Shown piece after piece: positions 21,051-33,706 of a DNA stretch of 64,000 bases (the stretch's first letter is position 1; every line of letters starts with the position of its first letter). The DNA comes from Hesseltinella vesiculosa (taxonomy: Eukaryota > Mucoromycota > Mucoromycetes > Mucorales > Cunninghamellaceae). The position numbers were made by a program, and so were the translations under genes. The notes under the pieces were generated by a model that saw nothing but the letters and a program-made list of their open reading frames with translations, did not search any database and was not told the DNA's origin. The stretch covers positions 248,001 through 312,000 of the forward strand of contig MCGT01000002.1 in the NCBI GenBank assembly GCA_002104935.1. Reading direction: 5' to 3'.

Positions 21051-21719
21051 GAAATGGGCTTGCCTCTTCAGGGAAAATCATTGCTTTTTTTCCCATTTTT
21101 CTTTTACCGTTTCCAATTTTGGGATCGGTTGAACAAAATAAAAAAAATTCTATTCTAAAAATTGGTTTGCCACGTGTTCTTGAAGAATCCAACTTTTATT
21201 TTGTCAAAGAGTAAAGAAAAAAAAAAAGGAAAGGCAAGGAAGCCACCAGGATAGAAAAAGAGAGGACCCGGGCCGTTCAAAGAACTCATGTGTGAAAATA
21301 AAAAAATAATAATAAAATGCGTAAACAAGGGAAAGTGTCCATTTTTTCTTTTTTCTTTTTTTTTTTTTTTTTTTTGAAATGGACCCGATAGTCCAGAAAA
21401 CGTTCAAAACGAGAAACTACGTCATGGCGGACGACAGCCAGCCAATCATTTCTATCCTTTGTTTCAGCGAAACAAAAAAAAAAAAAAAAGGAGGTTTTGA
21501 AGTGCTTTTTTTCTTTCTTCATTATTACCTTTCTTTACACTTTTTTCTTCTTCTTTACCTCAACTAACCTCTGTGGTTATATAGGTCAGTAGTTAGTTAG
21601 AACGATACAAAAGTGCCAAATGACTAATCTATTTCTTGACATGCAGTGTTATTTTTTTTTGTAATCAAAAAAGTTTTTCTTTTTTTTTTTTTTTCTAAAA
21701 AAGAGCTATTCATGTGAAT
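21051..21719. other. Intergenic region with long A and T tracts
   Basis: About 670 bp dominated by homopolymer runs (for example near 21358-21376 and 21477-21489). It carries the phosphatase 5' leader, with a pyrimidine-rich tract at 21675-21695. Confidence 0.5.
21712..21717 (+). promoter_or_regulatory. Start-stop uORF just before the phosphatase ATG
   Basis: ATG TGA at 21712-21717 lies 2 bases upstream of the main ATG at 21720. If the transcript includes it, a scanning ribosome meets this minimal reading frame first. It may lower translation or favour reinitiation. Confidence 0.5.
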
Positions 21720-24337
21720 ATGAGTATTGCCTTTGAATCTCCCACAAGACGTGGCCAAGGCAACGAGTACTTTACACCTTTGTCTATGCCTCCATCACTA
21801 TTGAACCATACCAGCAACGATCCCGACCTCAAAGGCTTGCACGCCGCCATTCCTGAAGAATCTTCCAGCACGGGCGGCACCACCCCATACTTCACCGCTC
21901 CCATCAATCCCATCCTTCATCACCAGGATTTCTTTAATGCCATCCATCAACGCCAAGCCAACCAGTCATCCGTCTTCACGCCCACGCTTCCCAATCTCGC
22001 TGAAAAACCTCCTACGCTGCCCAACGGTTCCATTGCTGATCGACGACGAAAAAAACAACTGCAATTGCAACAACAAAACAATCCAATGCCACCCCAGCTT
22101 CGTACACCCTCTTCGCCCTACACGCCTTCTTCCCCTCTTCACACAAATGGCCTTCAGCTTGTCCAACCTATCCTTCCCTTGGATTTACGAGACCAACTGC
22201 AGCAGCAAGAGCAGCAGCCCGGCATCCATCTTTTGCTCTTGGTCGATGTGCGGTCCTTTATCCAGTTCTCCCAAGCAAGGATCAGAGGGGCCATCAACAT
22301 CTCTATTCCACACACCATCCTCAAACGACCCACTTTTACTATGGACAAAGTGTACGAAGCCATTGTGGATGCCGACCGTGCCAGGCTGAAGCAATGGCCC
22401 TCCTATGACGCCATCGTTTTCTGTGATCAAGCCTCTACGCTGATGCAAAGTCCTTGTGCCATCTCCTTCTTGTCACAAAAGTTGGTCCAAGCTGGGTATC
22501 AAGGTCATCTGTATTATCTGCATGGTAAGCATTGTCTCGATCTCTTCGGCAGATGCTGAATCCTTTTTTTTTTTTAGGTGGATTCGATGCCTTTCGAAAA
22601 CAGCAACCGGATCTTTGCATCACCTCACCCCCCAAGAAAGCGAACGGGTTGTCACTAGGTGCCTTGCCAACATTCCATGGCAAGAACGGAATGAAAACAC
22701 CTCACCTGCCTCTTGCCAATGGTCATCACCCTGGCCATTCGGTCTCCAGCATTGGTCCGTTTACTGCCCCTATGCCTGTGTTTGAAAACCAGTGCTTCAA
22801 TCCCTTCTTTTCAAATATTCGACAAAATATGGAACTGGCCCATGGCCCCATTAAGGAACGCTTCCCCTTGCGTCTGCCGCCTCATTGCACCCCTGCCTTG
22901 GCCGACGACGGCACCTTGACCGTCACCTTGGCACATACTCAACCAATGCCTCGATGTGTTGCAGGCGCTCGGTTGGAGCAACATGCCGATGGAAAAATGG
23001 TTTTTATTGCCCCTTCTTGGTTACAGCAAACCATGATCGACGACAAGACACAGCAAATTGGCACCGTTTCATTGGCTCAGCTGTATGAGGTAAGATTAAA
23101 AAGAAGGCAGTCATGTGTAAAATAAAACTCACTTGTTTTTGTAGAAATTGGAACGCACCGAACAACAGCGTCTACAAAACATCATGCATTTCCATTCCAA
23201 CGACACCGAGACCTCCAACTTTCCCCTCAGTATTGTTGCTGGCATAGAAATGGGTGCTCTTAACCGTTACACTAACATTTGGCCATTTGGTAAGGAAAGG
23301 AGACAACAAAAAAAAAATATAGTGGGTGTCGGTGTCAAGAAGGGGCGAAGCTGAGTCGATGATGTCATGGCCTCATTTTTTTTTTATGGTTTAGAATACA
23401 CACGTGTTAAAATTCATGATACCCCCTCTGGCTCCACTGGTTACATCAATGCTAGTTTTATTCAATATGTACCACCTTTTCCAGCCCATCAATCCAATAC
23501 CATCTGCCAATCCAATGGCCAGTCGCCTGTCACCCCTACCAAATCACCACAGCATGTCAATCCAGCCTGTGTTTCGGTGATGCAGTCGTCGGCCTGGCAA
23601 CAACAGCCCTACCGTCGTTACATTTCTACGCAAGGCCCATTACCATCTACCTTTGATGATTTTTGGCAAGTAGTTTGGGAACAAAATTGTCGTGTGGTTG
23701 TCATGCTGACGAAAGAAGAAGAAATGAACAAGGTAAAAAAAAAAAAAAATAAGCGTATGCCTACCACATGGACATCTCATTTTTTCATGCATAGATCAAA
23801 TGTCATCGCTATTGGCCCTCGAGTTTACACCAAACAATTGAATATGGCACAACCTCCCTAACTTTGGTGAATGAAAAAGAACATCCTTTGACGGGTCAAG
23901 CCTCGGATGATGTCATTGTTGAACGAGAATTCCTGGTGGAAAAGCGAAACCAACCTTCCAGATCCATGACGCAATTGCATTATACCGGCTGGCTGGATTA
24001 TGGCGTTCCCGACACGCCTTTGGGCACCCTGGAATTAGTGCACCTGGCCGATCAGATCCAAAACCAATACGAAGCACAGCAAATCGATGACAATGTAGGA
24101 CCGATGTTGATTCATTGCTCGGCTGGCTGTGGACGATCCGGAGCATTCTGTGCCATTGACACCGTTATCCGGCGACTCACTCGTTTCAACAATTATGACC
24201 TGGATCAAGACGCTTTGTGGGATATCATCTACACCTTTCGTCAGCAACGTCTGTCCATGGTCCAAACCTTGCGCCAATTTGTATTTTGCTATGAAGCTGT
24301 TTGGTGGTGGTTCCTTGGTTATGGGCAGCATGCTTAA
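21720..24337 (+). CDS. Protein tyrosine phosphatase with N-terminal rhodanese-like domain (Pyp1/Ptp2-3 type)
   Basis: Five exons (21720-22524, 22578-23089, 23145-23289, 23395-23732, 23795-24337) give 780 aa. An unstructured Ser/Pro/Gln-rich N-terminus precedes a rhodanese/CDC25-like domain at about 160-275 ([26 protein letters not shown] and AIVFCDQAS), as in yeast MAPK phosphatases, where this domain docks the kinase. The C-terminal PTP domain has [19 protein letters not shown], a WPD-type loop in which Pro is replaced ([14 protein letters not shown]; the general-acid Asp is kept) and the catalytic [10 protein letters not shown] (Cys about 708). Fungal relatives dephosphorylate Hog1/Spc1-type stress MAP kinases. 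Confidence 0.92.
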
Positions 24338-25229
24338 CAATCCTCCTTTTTTTATTATTCTTGTCTTCGCATGATGATGTGTGCATGTCTTTTTTTAGTG
24401 CTTTTTTTTTTTCACACACATCCCCCTCCTCCCCCCCTCTCTCTTTCCATATTTATTCTCTTTTTTTTCTTTCCTTCCAGTCTATTCCAAACCCTTGCCA
24501 TTGCTTTTTAGAAACCCTGCTTCCCTCTCTTGTCACCATTTCGGATACCAATCACCATGACTAAAAATAAAAAAATCACCCAATTGTCCCTTTTTCGTAC
24601 AGTAGTTGCCACGCAAGTGCCAGGGTGTCGCTGTTTCTTTTTTGGATGGGAGGCACAAACGTCCAAAGTTGTCAATTCAATCAAAATATGGAAGCCAAAT
24701 TGCCTCATCCGCTCTTGGTGTCACCCATCTGGTGCAACAGCATCCTCTCTTGAGCGGAATTCACTACCATTGGATAGCTCCTTGATGGCAATGAGCCACA
24801 GTTTAATTTTTTGTGAAAAAAAACTTTTTTTTTTCTTTCAGCAATGGCTCAACATCAAATGAAGAAAGTTCCAGAGCTTCAATCCAATTCTCCATTGAAC
24901 AAAAAAAAAAAAAAAAAAGAAAGTTTGTCTGAAATCACCTGTCAACTTTTTAACGAGGCGAGGACCTAGTGGCGCAAATTAAAAAAAAAACCGGCTCTCA
25001 TGTTGACGTCAATTTTTACCTGCGGTGCATTGATGTGTTCCTTTTATTTTTTCGCAAAATGGTAGAGATGGGGACTTTATTCCAAACAAGAATGCAAATA
25101 AAAAAAATAAGAGGAATGGAGAGGGGGAATGCATACTACTTAAAACTGTACAAGGCAAAAGGAACAAAAATAAAAAAAAAAGGAGAGGGCAGTCTAGAAA
25201 TACAGAAAAAAAGAAAAGAAAAAGGGTGA
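24338..25229. other. Convergent 3' region between the phosphatase and Mdm34
   Basis: About 890 bp with pyrimidine-rich and A-rich runs and only fortuitous short ORFs. Nothing else supportable. Confidence 0.5.
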
Positions 25230-27094
25230 TCAAGAAGAGGAATTGGAAGAAGAGGAATTGGAGAGGTTAAGGCGAATGATGCGGCGTCTAGGGACCTTGT
25301 TGAGCTTGGGGCGGGTGGTGGGCTTGACAGTGTAGGGTAGACTCTTGTAGGTAACATGATCAATGGTATGAGTAAAAGGAGAGATGGTATGATTGGATTT
25401 CGCCAATTGAGCAAGCTTGGCCGCCGCGGCATTTTCAAAGGGATCCAGCACAATGGCTTGATCGGTAGGCAGAGTGAAAGGTTGAGCTGTTGTGTCCTCA
25501 CGCGTCAGCGGCAGGCCAAGGCCTTCGGTCACATACCAAGGCGCATCCACATCGTCCGAGTAAATGTCATAGGCCGAAGCCATGGCCGAAGATGCCGAAG
25601 GGGAGGAGGCTAATGGATCCTTTGGCATGTCTACATCGTCATCCTGCTCGGTACCAAAATAGCCTTCGTCGTCATCATCATCGTCATCATCGTCGTCCAC
25701 AAAGTCTTGAGGATGTTGTGATGGGCGGTAGGAAGAGGCCGACGCGGCAGTGGCTAGCCGGTGCTGATAAAGCATATCCAGGGTGGACAGGTTGGCGGCA
25801 GTGACGGGTGTCTGGTTGTAGAGGGATGACGGAGGCAAGGACGAGGACAGGACGGAGGAAGGAGGCGATTTGGCGGAGGCCGAGCCCAAATGAGAGTGTA
25901 GAGGGGTGCCTTGCTGTTGTTGGTGGTGATAGTAGAGGTCGCTAAAGGAGCCAAAGGGTGGTGATGCGGCACCTTGGAGCAAAGCTGACGTGGGCCTGTA
26001 GAGCTGGTTGAAACGAACACTGTCGAAAAAGGCACCAGCGTCTTCGATAAAAGGGAAGGATGTGGTGGACAGGTGGTCGCCTCCGACAATGGACGATGGC
26101 GTCAGCGGGAAGCCGGGTTGAGACATGGACATATCGGGCAGCGAGGAGCAATCGTATTGGCTGGCTGGTACAGACGGAAAGATCAAGGACATTGGTGGAT
26201 GAATGGTGGAAGGTTGATGGCCGGGATCCGAGAAGACAGACATGGGCGGCGACGTGGCCCGCTTCTTTTTCCGGCGTTGCCGTTCGAGTTTGCGTAGCTG
26301 CTGAGCTTTCAGGCGTTCTTCTTGCTGTTGCTTTTTGGCCTTTTCCTGTTCGTTCTGGATGTGTCGGAGGCTGAGATTGTGGATCATGACTGGTAGATCC
26401 TCTTGGAACAGGTTACGAAGTTGTTTTTCGATTTCTCGTTGGAGGAAGTTGCGGACGCTGGCGACACTGTCAAAGGTGGAACTGATCAGGATGTTTTCCA
26501 GCGGGTCGTTTTTGAAGACCAGAGTGATGCCTTTGGTTTTGGACACCACCAGGACAACAATGCCCCGGAGTCGTAGGTCGCTGATACGAAGAAGCATAGG
26601 CACGACCAGTGGTTGATCAGCTGCCAGGATATTGGGCCGGGTATGACGAGGTAATGTGGACTGTTTGGCATGCATCGGATTGGCCTATCGTTCAGAAGCG
26701 AGGTGAGCTACACTGCCAACAGAAATCCTACCCACTTGCCTGGACTTTGGTTTGCAAGACAATAAAGGCATCGCCAGCATAAGTTAGCTTGAAGATTCCC
26801 CGAAACTTGTTGGTGGTCAATTCACCAATCTCCAAGATTTCCAAGTCAGGCGCCTGAACCATCCAAAGTGAAATAAAACGAAAGGGTTAGAGAAGACCAA
26901 GTACGTTGCAGAACAGGAGGGGGAAAATATGCATGAGTGAGTTTTACCTTTGTGCCCATATTTAATTCTTTGACAGTGATATAATCGACAATGTTTTTGG
27001 GTTTGTTGCCTTTGTTGAGGGCTGCTTCAAGCTGAGATTTGGCTTCATCATAAAACTCGGTATCGAATTCGGGCCAGTTGAATCGAAACGCCAT
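25230..27094 (-). CDS. MDM34: Mdm34, ERMES tether subunit of mitochondria-ER contacts
   Basis: Three exons (27094-26948, 26853-26740, 26684-25230) give 571 aa. The N-terminus [10 protein letters not shown], then [10 protein letters not shown] and [20 protein letters not shown], is the Mdm34 SMP-domain signature (about residues 1-190), a lipid-binding tubular fold. A strongly charged Lys/Gln/Glu-rich helix follows (about 200-235), then a low-complexity region with ten consecutive Asp near residue 400. With Mmm1, Mdm10 and Mdm12 the protein bridges the ER and mitochondrial outer membrane for phospholipid transfer. Intron 2 (26739-26685, 55 bp) begins with GC, as CAG|GCAAGT; only this splice restores the family sequence TKVQANP. 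Confidence 0.93.
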
Positions 27095-27506
27095 GGTTCA
27101 TACCAAACGTTTTTCCGTTATCAAAAAAGAAGTGAAGGTAAACGAAAAAAAAGAGGAGCGCAAAAAAAAATAAATAACAAAAAAAAAAAGGAGCAAAACT
27201 AATCCAACCGGGGGCGGAAGATGGAGGAGGTAGATGGAACGAGCCTTTAAGATAGTAGAAATATGACACACACACACCAAAAACAAGAGAGATTCGTGAG
27301 GGTTGTTCTTGTTGTTAGAATAGGAGGTAGTGAAGGAAGAATAATAATAAAAAAGAAGTGTAACAAAAAAAAACAAATAAAAATGTTTTTTTTTTGGCTC
27401 ATCGGAACTGACCGTTTGTTAAATTTTTCGTGCAACCCGTTTGACGCATCGAGACCATTTGATAAAACCCAGTTTTTCTTTTTTAATTTTCATTTTAGTT
27501 GATAAT
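27095..27506. other. Mdm34 upstream region
   Basis: About 410 bp: the Mdm34 5' leader (its sense strand T-rich) and the short 3' region of the downstream mannosyltransferase, which lies on the same strand. No coding signal. Confidence 0.5.
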
Positions 27507-28896
27507 TTAGAATTGATCTACATCATATGCACCCATTTGTAATAGTTCCAGCTCAATCTTAAGTTCCGAGTTGATTTTGAGGTAGGCTTGACCAGCTTCT
27601 TTGGCCTCGGCTTCCAAATCAAAGATGGCATCGACTTCTTCAATACATTCCTTGCCACTGATATGCTTATCACCAATCGCATAATAGTCGAACAGCAACA
27701 CACGTTGATCTGAATAGGTATTGTGGTAAACACCACCATTCCACCAAAAGGGACGACCGGTATAATCAGGCAAGGCTACCGTACCACACACTTTGGTACC
27801 ATCGTACACGTCGGGGATAAACCCACCAATCGTCATGGGCAAGGCGCTATTGAACACATAGGGAGTTAGGGTCATTTCAAAACCAAGCCAAAAGGACTAA
27901 AAAAAAAAAAAGGTGTGTCAGGAACAAAAGACTCGTTTGGAGAAACCCGCCCAATTTTTTTTTGCTGACCTCCTTGTCACCATGAGAATGAACAAAAGTG
28001 GAAGTATCGCGTTCCCATCGATCCATCAGTTTGCAAGCGCCAATCAGACCCCAAAATGTCTTTTGCTTGTCCAATAAGACGACAGGAGAGTGCAGTTCAA
28101 AATGAGAAGTGCCTTTCCACCAGCGAGATTGAGGTAGCCAGGTGCTGTAGGAGGGTAAAAAGGATTCGACCCAGGCACGACCACCGACAGGAGGGATGCG
28201 TTCTAGCGAACGATCATAGTAGTACATGGTGCCCGTTGCCTTGTAGCCTGGTTCATCAAAGAGGAGAAGTGGGTCGTAGAAAAACATGGCGTCGGAATCC
28301 AGCAGCATGACTTCCTTGAACCGGCTGGCCAGCATGGCAAAAGGTTTCATGTCCCAACCTTGGAGACGCAGGACGGTGTCGTCAAAGATTTCGTCGAGGC
28401 GGCGCATGCGTACATTGGGGATGTTCTTGACAATGTATTTTTGGTAGCGGGTATCCAGGTCGAGGTCGTCGCGGTAGTAGACTTCAATGGGCAAGTAGTT
28501 GTTGTGAATTCTGCGCAACCCAAGCATGGCATGGACGGCATGGACAAATTTGCGGTTACCGACGCACATGACAAAACCGATGTCTTCTGACATGGTTTCA
28601 CGCTGCAGATCAAAGATGTCTTTGAATCGTGGTTGGATCCAGGACAGATGGGTGGTTTGTAGTTGATGGAAAAAGTGCCAGGCAGGAAGATCCTTTTCGG
28701 GCACTCGGCTGATATTGTTGATGCCGCGTTGGTCAAAGTATTTGTGCAGACCTTTGAGCATTCGTAGTTGATGCGTCGTTCGACGGAGATCCACCTCGCC
28801 GCCCATATGCTCCAAGACCAATGGTTTTGTAAGAAGTTGTGATCTCCATTCTTCGCCGCCCAATGTTGTTAGTAAATTCGCATCTTGGTCTAGGTG

Positions 28897-28935
<39 letters not shown>

Positions 28936-29313
28936 CGGAGAAGAAAAAAAAGGGGTGGAATGAGAATGCTGGTCTTTTTTTCGCTGCAAAAAATTCAATT
29001 ACCGGTCCACGGGTGCAGGTCAGGCATAATGGCAAAATCATACACAGATGACATATTGTGTATCCAAGGGTCACTCTCGTTTAATTTGACTGTAAAAAAA
29101 TGAAAGATGAATTTGATCATTGAGGTAGGAAAGAGGCAGTTTACCGTCAATCAAGTGGTGGAATTTAGGTTTTTCTTTGATGGTGGTTGGGGAATGATGA
29201 GCGCGTTGGAGTTGATGGTGTAGTACAAAAAGGAAACGTATTAATAGCAAGCCAAAGGATATACAAAGGAGAATGACAAAGGCCATGACTCGTGACCTCT
29301 TCCTTTGTAGCAT
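27507..29313 (-). CDS. MNN1-type (GT71) alpha-1,3-mannosyltransferase, Golgi type II membrane protein
   Basis: Four exons (29313-29145, 29089-29003, 28889-27970, 27896-27507) give 521 aa. A short basic N-terminus (MLQRKRSRV) and a single hydrophobic segment (about 10-32) form a signal anchor. The lumenal domain has FVMCVGNRKF, IEVYYRDD, the DxD motif in EVMLLDSDAMFFYDP, then ATGTMYYYDRS, FELHSPVVLLDK and PFWWNGGVY, all features of the MNN1 family. Such enzymes extend N- or O-glycans with mannose from GDP-mannose. The exact linkage is not provable here. Intron 2 carries a run of 38 identical bases just before its acceptor. Confidence 0.88.
28897..28934. repeat. 38-base poly(A) tract inside a mannosyltransferase intron
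   Basis: An unbroken run of 38 A on the plus strand, so 38 T in the sense strand of the gene, immediately upstream of the acceptor CACCTAG. It is the longest homopolymer in the window and would act as an extreme polypyrimidine tract. Its length is likely variable. Confidence 0.9.
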
Positions 29314-29737
29314 GGTATGGCTTGTTGGCAAAGCGCTATAACCCATCAGTGAACAAAGAAAAAGAAAAAAAGAAATGAGAAAAAAAGGAGTGTAATGGGT
29401 TTGGACCTGGGGTTCTATGCCCCAGCACGATCTTCCGATTTTTCCTTCTTGTTGCCATTGACTGCGTGTAAACATTCCATTTATCGTTGTTGGTTTCAAA
29501 CCAAACTATCCCAGTTTTCACATCACCCCATTGCTCCTGATTTGGAACCAAAACGCGGTCTGCAGCCAATGTCTTCTCGTCATTGGCCATCTCAGTCCTC
29601 GCCCCCCCCTTCCCCCCCCCCTCTCCTCTGCCCTGAAAATGGAGACCCTCTTTCTTCAACGACATGCTCCATACCATGCATTCTATTTATTTGAAATCCC
29701 GTTTGACTGTCAACAGATAATAAAACAAAAGGGTTTG
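29314..29737. other. Mannosyltransferase upstream region
   Basis: About 420 bp between two genes on the minus strand. It contains C/T-rich runs (29600-29630) and no supported ORF. Confidence 0.45.
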
Positions 29738-31039
29738 TTAAAAATCAATGTCCTGGACCAAAAGCAGAGTCAGTATGGTAGGTTTCTCTTTTGCCTAAAC
29801 TCACATTGCTTTCGCAATACAAACGCACACATTCGAATGCACGCAACAGTTTGTCCCGAGCACCTTTGGTATGCACTCCTTTTGCAATCAATTGTTCATC
29901 CGTCAACTTGACCAGGTCTTGCCAGGGCATGGATTGTAGGCCTGATGTGTATTTGTGCAGTCGCAAACTTTTAAGCCAGGATGGAACATCTTTTCCCCCA
30001 CGCAAAAAAAAAAAAAAAGAAAAAAAAAACAGTGTAAGCAAAAGGGTTTTCTTTGTTCTTAAAAGGCCAAACCTCGAAGAGCATTCATATCGACGTCATG
30101 CACATTTCTAGTGAAGCGATGCCGGTGCATGTGCCGTTGATTTTGTGACGTCGAGGCGGTTGGAAGAGGACGAGGTGTGCCGTTGGAAGGAGGCGGGGTC
30201 GTTGGTGAGTCCTTTAATGAAAGTGGCGACAACGACACTAATTTGGCCGGCCACGGATCAGTGGGCAAGGACCAGGCAGCGTCTGTCCAATGAGACCAGT
30301 CAGCTGATGTAGGCGAAGGCGGAACGAGCGAAGGGGCGGTTCTTCTTCGTAGATCATTGCTCCTTGTGGGTGGTGGGGTCGTTCGGTGGGTTAGATCGGG
30401 AGAAGCCTGCCGAGTGTGCAATGGCAGCAGCGGTTCCCAGCACTGCGATTGTGTAAACGGCGTAAAGGCAACTTTCTGCTTTTCCAGAGAGGGTTCTCCA
30501 AACGCAAAGGGCTGTCGACACTGCTCCTTGGCACCTTGGATTCAATAAAAAGTGAGCAAGTCGACTCATTCTTTCTTGTCATTACCTAGATCAGGTGCTG
30601 TGTAGAGGTGCAAAGGATGTTCGTTACCAATAGGTTGCAAAATGGTGATCAAAAAACGGGCCTGGAGAGGAGAAGCTTGTTGAAGAAGGGTATACAGCAA
30701 GACGGTTTTCTCTGTGTCGTTGAGTTGCCGGAACCAGCGATCGACATGTTTGATGCCATCTTGTACGTCGGGATCGAGTTTTGCCTGAGCTAAGGATTCC
30801 AATGTGTGCTGCTGTTGCTGTAAGTCTTCGGAGAGTTTATCCAGGTACGAGGCTAATCAAATAAACTATCAGAGTACGTCAACCTAAAAAGCCTCCTGAC
30901 CTTCATTGGTTTTGAATTCACGTTTCATGTTTTCCGACACCGGCCGCATGGTGCTGAAGCTTGCTTTCTGTTTCATGGATGAAGGAGCAGAGGCTGGTTG
31001 GCCATGGCTGAGGTGATGAAATCGACTGGATTCATTCAT
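29738..31039 (-). CDS. VTS1: Vts1/Smaug-type SAM-domain RNA-binding protein
   Basis: My model has exons 31039-30901, 30852-30586, 30534-30073, 29989-29805 and 29752-29738, about 355 aa. The N-terminal domain has SYLDKLSEDL, VDRWFRQLND.EKTVLLYTLLQQ and QARFLITILQP, as in Vts1. A Pro/Ser/Thr-rich linker follows. The C-terminal SAM domain reads VPSWLKSLRLHKYTSGL, GVHTKGARDKLLRAF. The Smaug/Vts1 SAM domain binds CNGG hairpin loops and recruits deadenylases. Two points are uncertain: the third intron (30072-29990) has an unusual GTTTGG donor and an AAAAG acceptor, and the last intron (29804-29753, GTGAGT...CCAG) is optional. If unspliced, the frame ends at 29745 and gives 370 aa. Confidence 0.85.
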
Positions 31040-31307
31040 AATCACGTTGAAATTAAACAATGAAAGAAGAGAGAGAAAAAGGACATGAAAATAGTCTTTG
31101 GCCCCCCTTTTTTTCCCCTCTTGAGCCCGGTCAGGACCCAAGCCGCGGGATTCCAAAAATCAAACGCATGAATTTTCCTCGCAAAAAAAAGTCCCCTTTT
31201 TTGTGCCTCCCTTTTTTTATTTTGTATTTTGTTCTCGGGCCTGTTCTCTTTTTCATATTTTCCTCTTCTTTTGTTTTTATTGAATTTGTCTTTCAGAATA
31301 GTTCTTT

Positions 31308-32876
<1,569 letters not shown>

Positions 32877-33219
32877 CCTCTCTCCGCCATTTTTCATGAT
32901 CATCACTCAATTTTTTTTTGTTCCCTCGAGAAAAGAAAAACGATTCCCTTTTAGCTCCAATCCCCATTTGTTTTACTATCCTCCCATCAGTTTGCATAAA
33001 TACCTATTTTTTTTTTTTTTTTTGTTCTGGCTGGCCGCCAAAAAAGAATGGATTCTTTGGGCAATCACATTCCGGTGCTAAGGGGGCAGTAATCTAAAGG
33101 GGAGCAAAGGAATGATTGCTTTTCCGCCTATTGTCAGGAGTCATGAATGAAAGCTGGTCACCTGAGTTTTGAATTCTTCTTTTAATTTCTTTTCTTTTTT
33201 GCTTCGAGATTGAGACTGG
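32877..33219. other. Kinase 3' region
   Basis: About 340 bp with a 20-base T tract near 33005-33024. No coding signal. Confidence 0.45.
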
Positions 33220-33600
33220 ATGTTCAGTAAACGTAAATCCTTGAATGTCGTGTCACCTGGTGGCTCACCAAATAGTAAAAAACACACACCGATACATCGG
33301 TGGAAAAAATGGCTGACACCGCGGTTCCATATCAAACGTCAGGAATTATACCCTCCATCACCCTCTTCCACATCACTCTCCACCACTTCCACCGTGTCCC
33401 TCTCGTCTTCAGCCAAGCAGGTCTTCTTGCCACCCCAGCCGCCCTCGTCTAGCCTGCCAATGCATGAATTCCAGCACCGTTGGACCATGGACATGGCTCA
33501 AAACTTCTTTGGTTCCCCTGTTCCACCTCCACCCAGAAAAGCCCGCTACCGTCCTCCACCCACCTGTGGCACGGCCTTGCTCACCATTCCCGAAAACTGA
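33220..33600 (+). CDS. Small basic Ser/Pro-rich protein of unknown function
   Basis: An intronless ORF of 126 codons in a gap between two genes of the same strand. The N-terminal third is basic (MFSKRKSLN, HRWKKWLTPRFHIKR), the middle is Ser/Thr-rich, and the C-terminal part has proline motifs (FLPPQPPSS, PVPPPPRKARYRPPP) that could bind SH3 or WW domains. The composition is not that of a random frame and an ATAAA lies shortly after the stop. No family is recognised. It might be a genuine orphan gene. Confidence 0.5.
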   Translation: MFSKRKSLNVVSPGGSPNSKKHTPIHRWKKWLTPRFHIKRQELYPPSPSSTSLSTTSTVSLSSSAKQVFLPPQPPSSSLPMHEFQHRWTMDMAQNFFGSPVPPPPRKARYRPPPTCGTALLTIPEN

Positions 33601-33706
33601 AATTCTCGCCACACGTGAAAATAAAAATCTGCATCAGTGAATAAAAACCACACTCCGCTCTCATTCATTTTTAAACTTTTTTTTTCTCCCACCATCTCAG
33701 TTTATC

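Noticed and set aside
28894..29103. Poly-lysine ORF
   Set aside because: Translation of the poly(A) tract within the mannosyltransferase intron.
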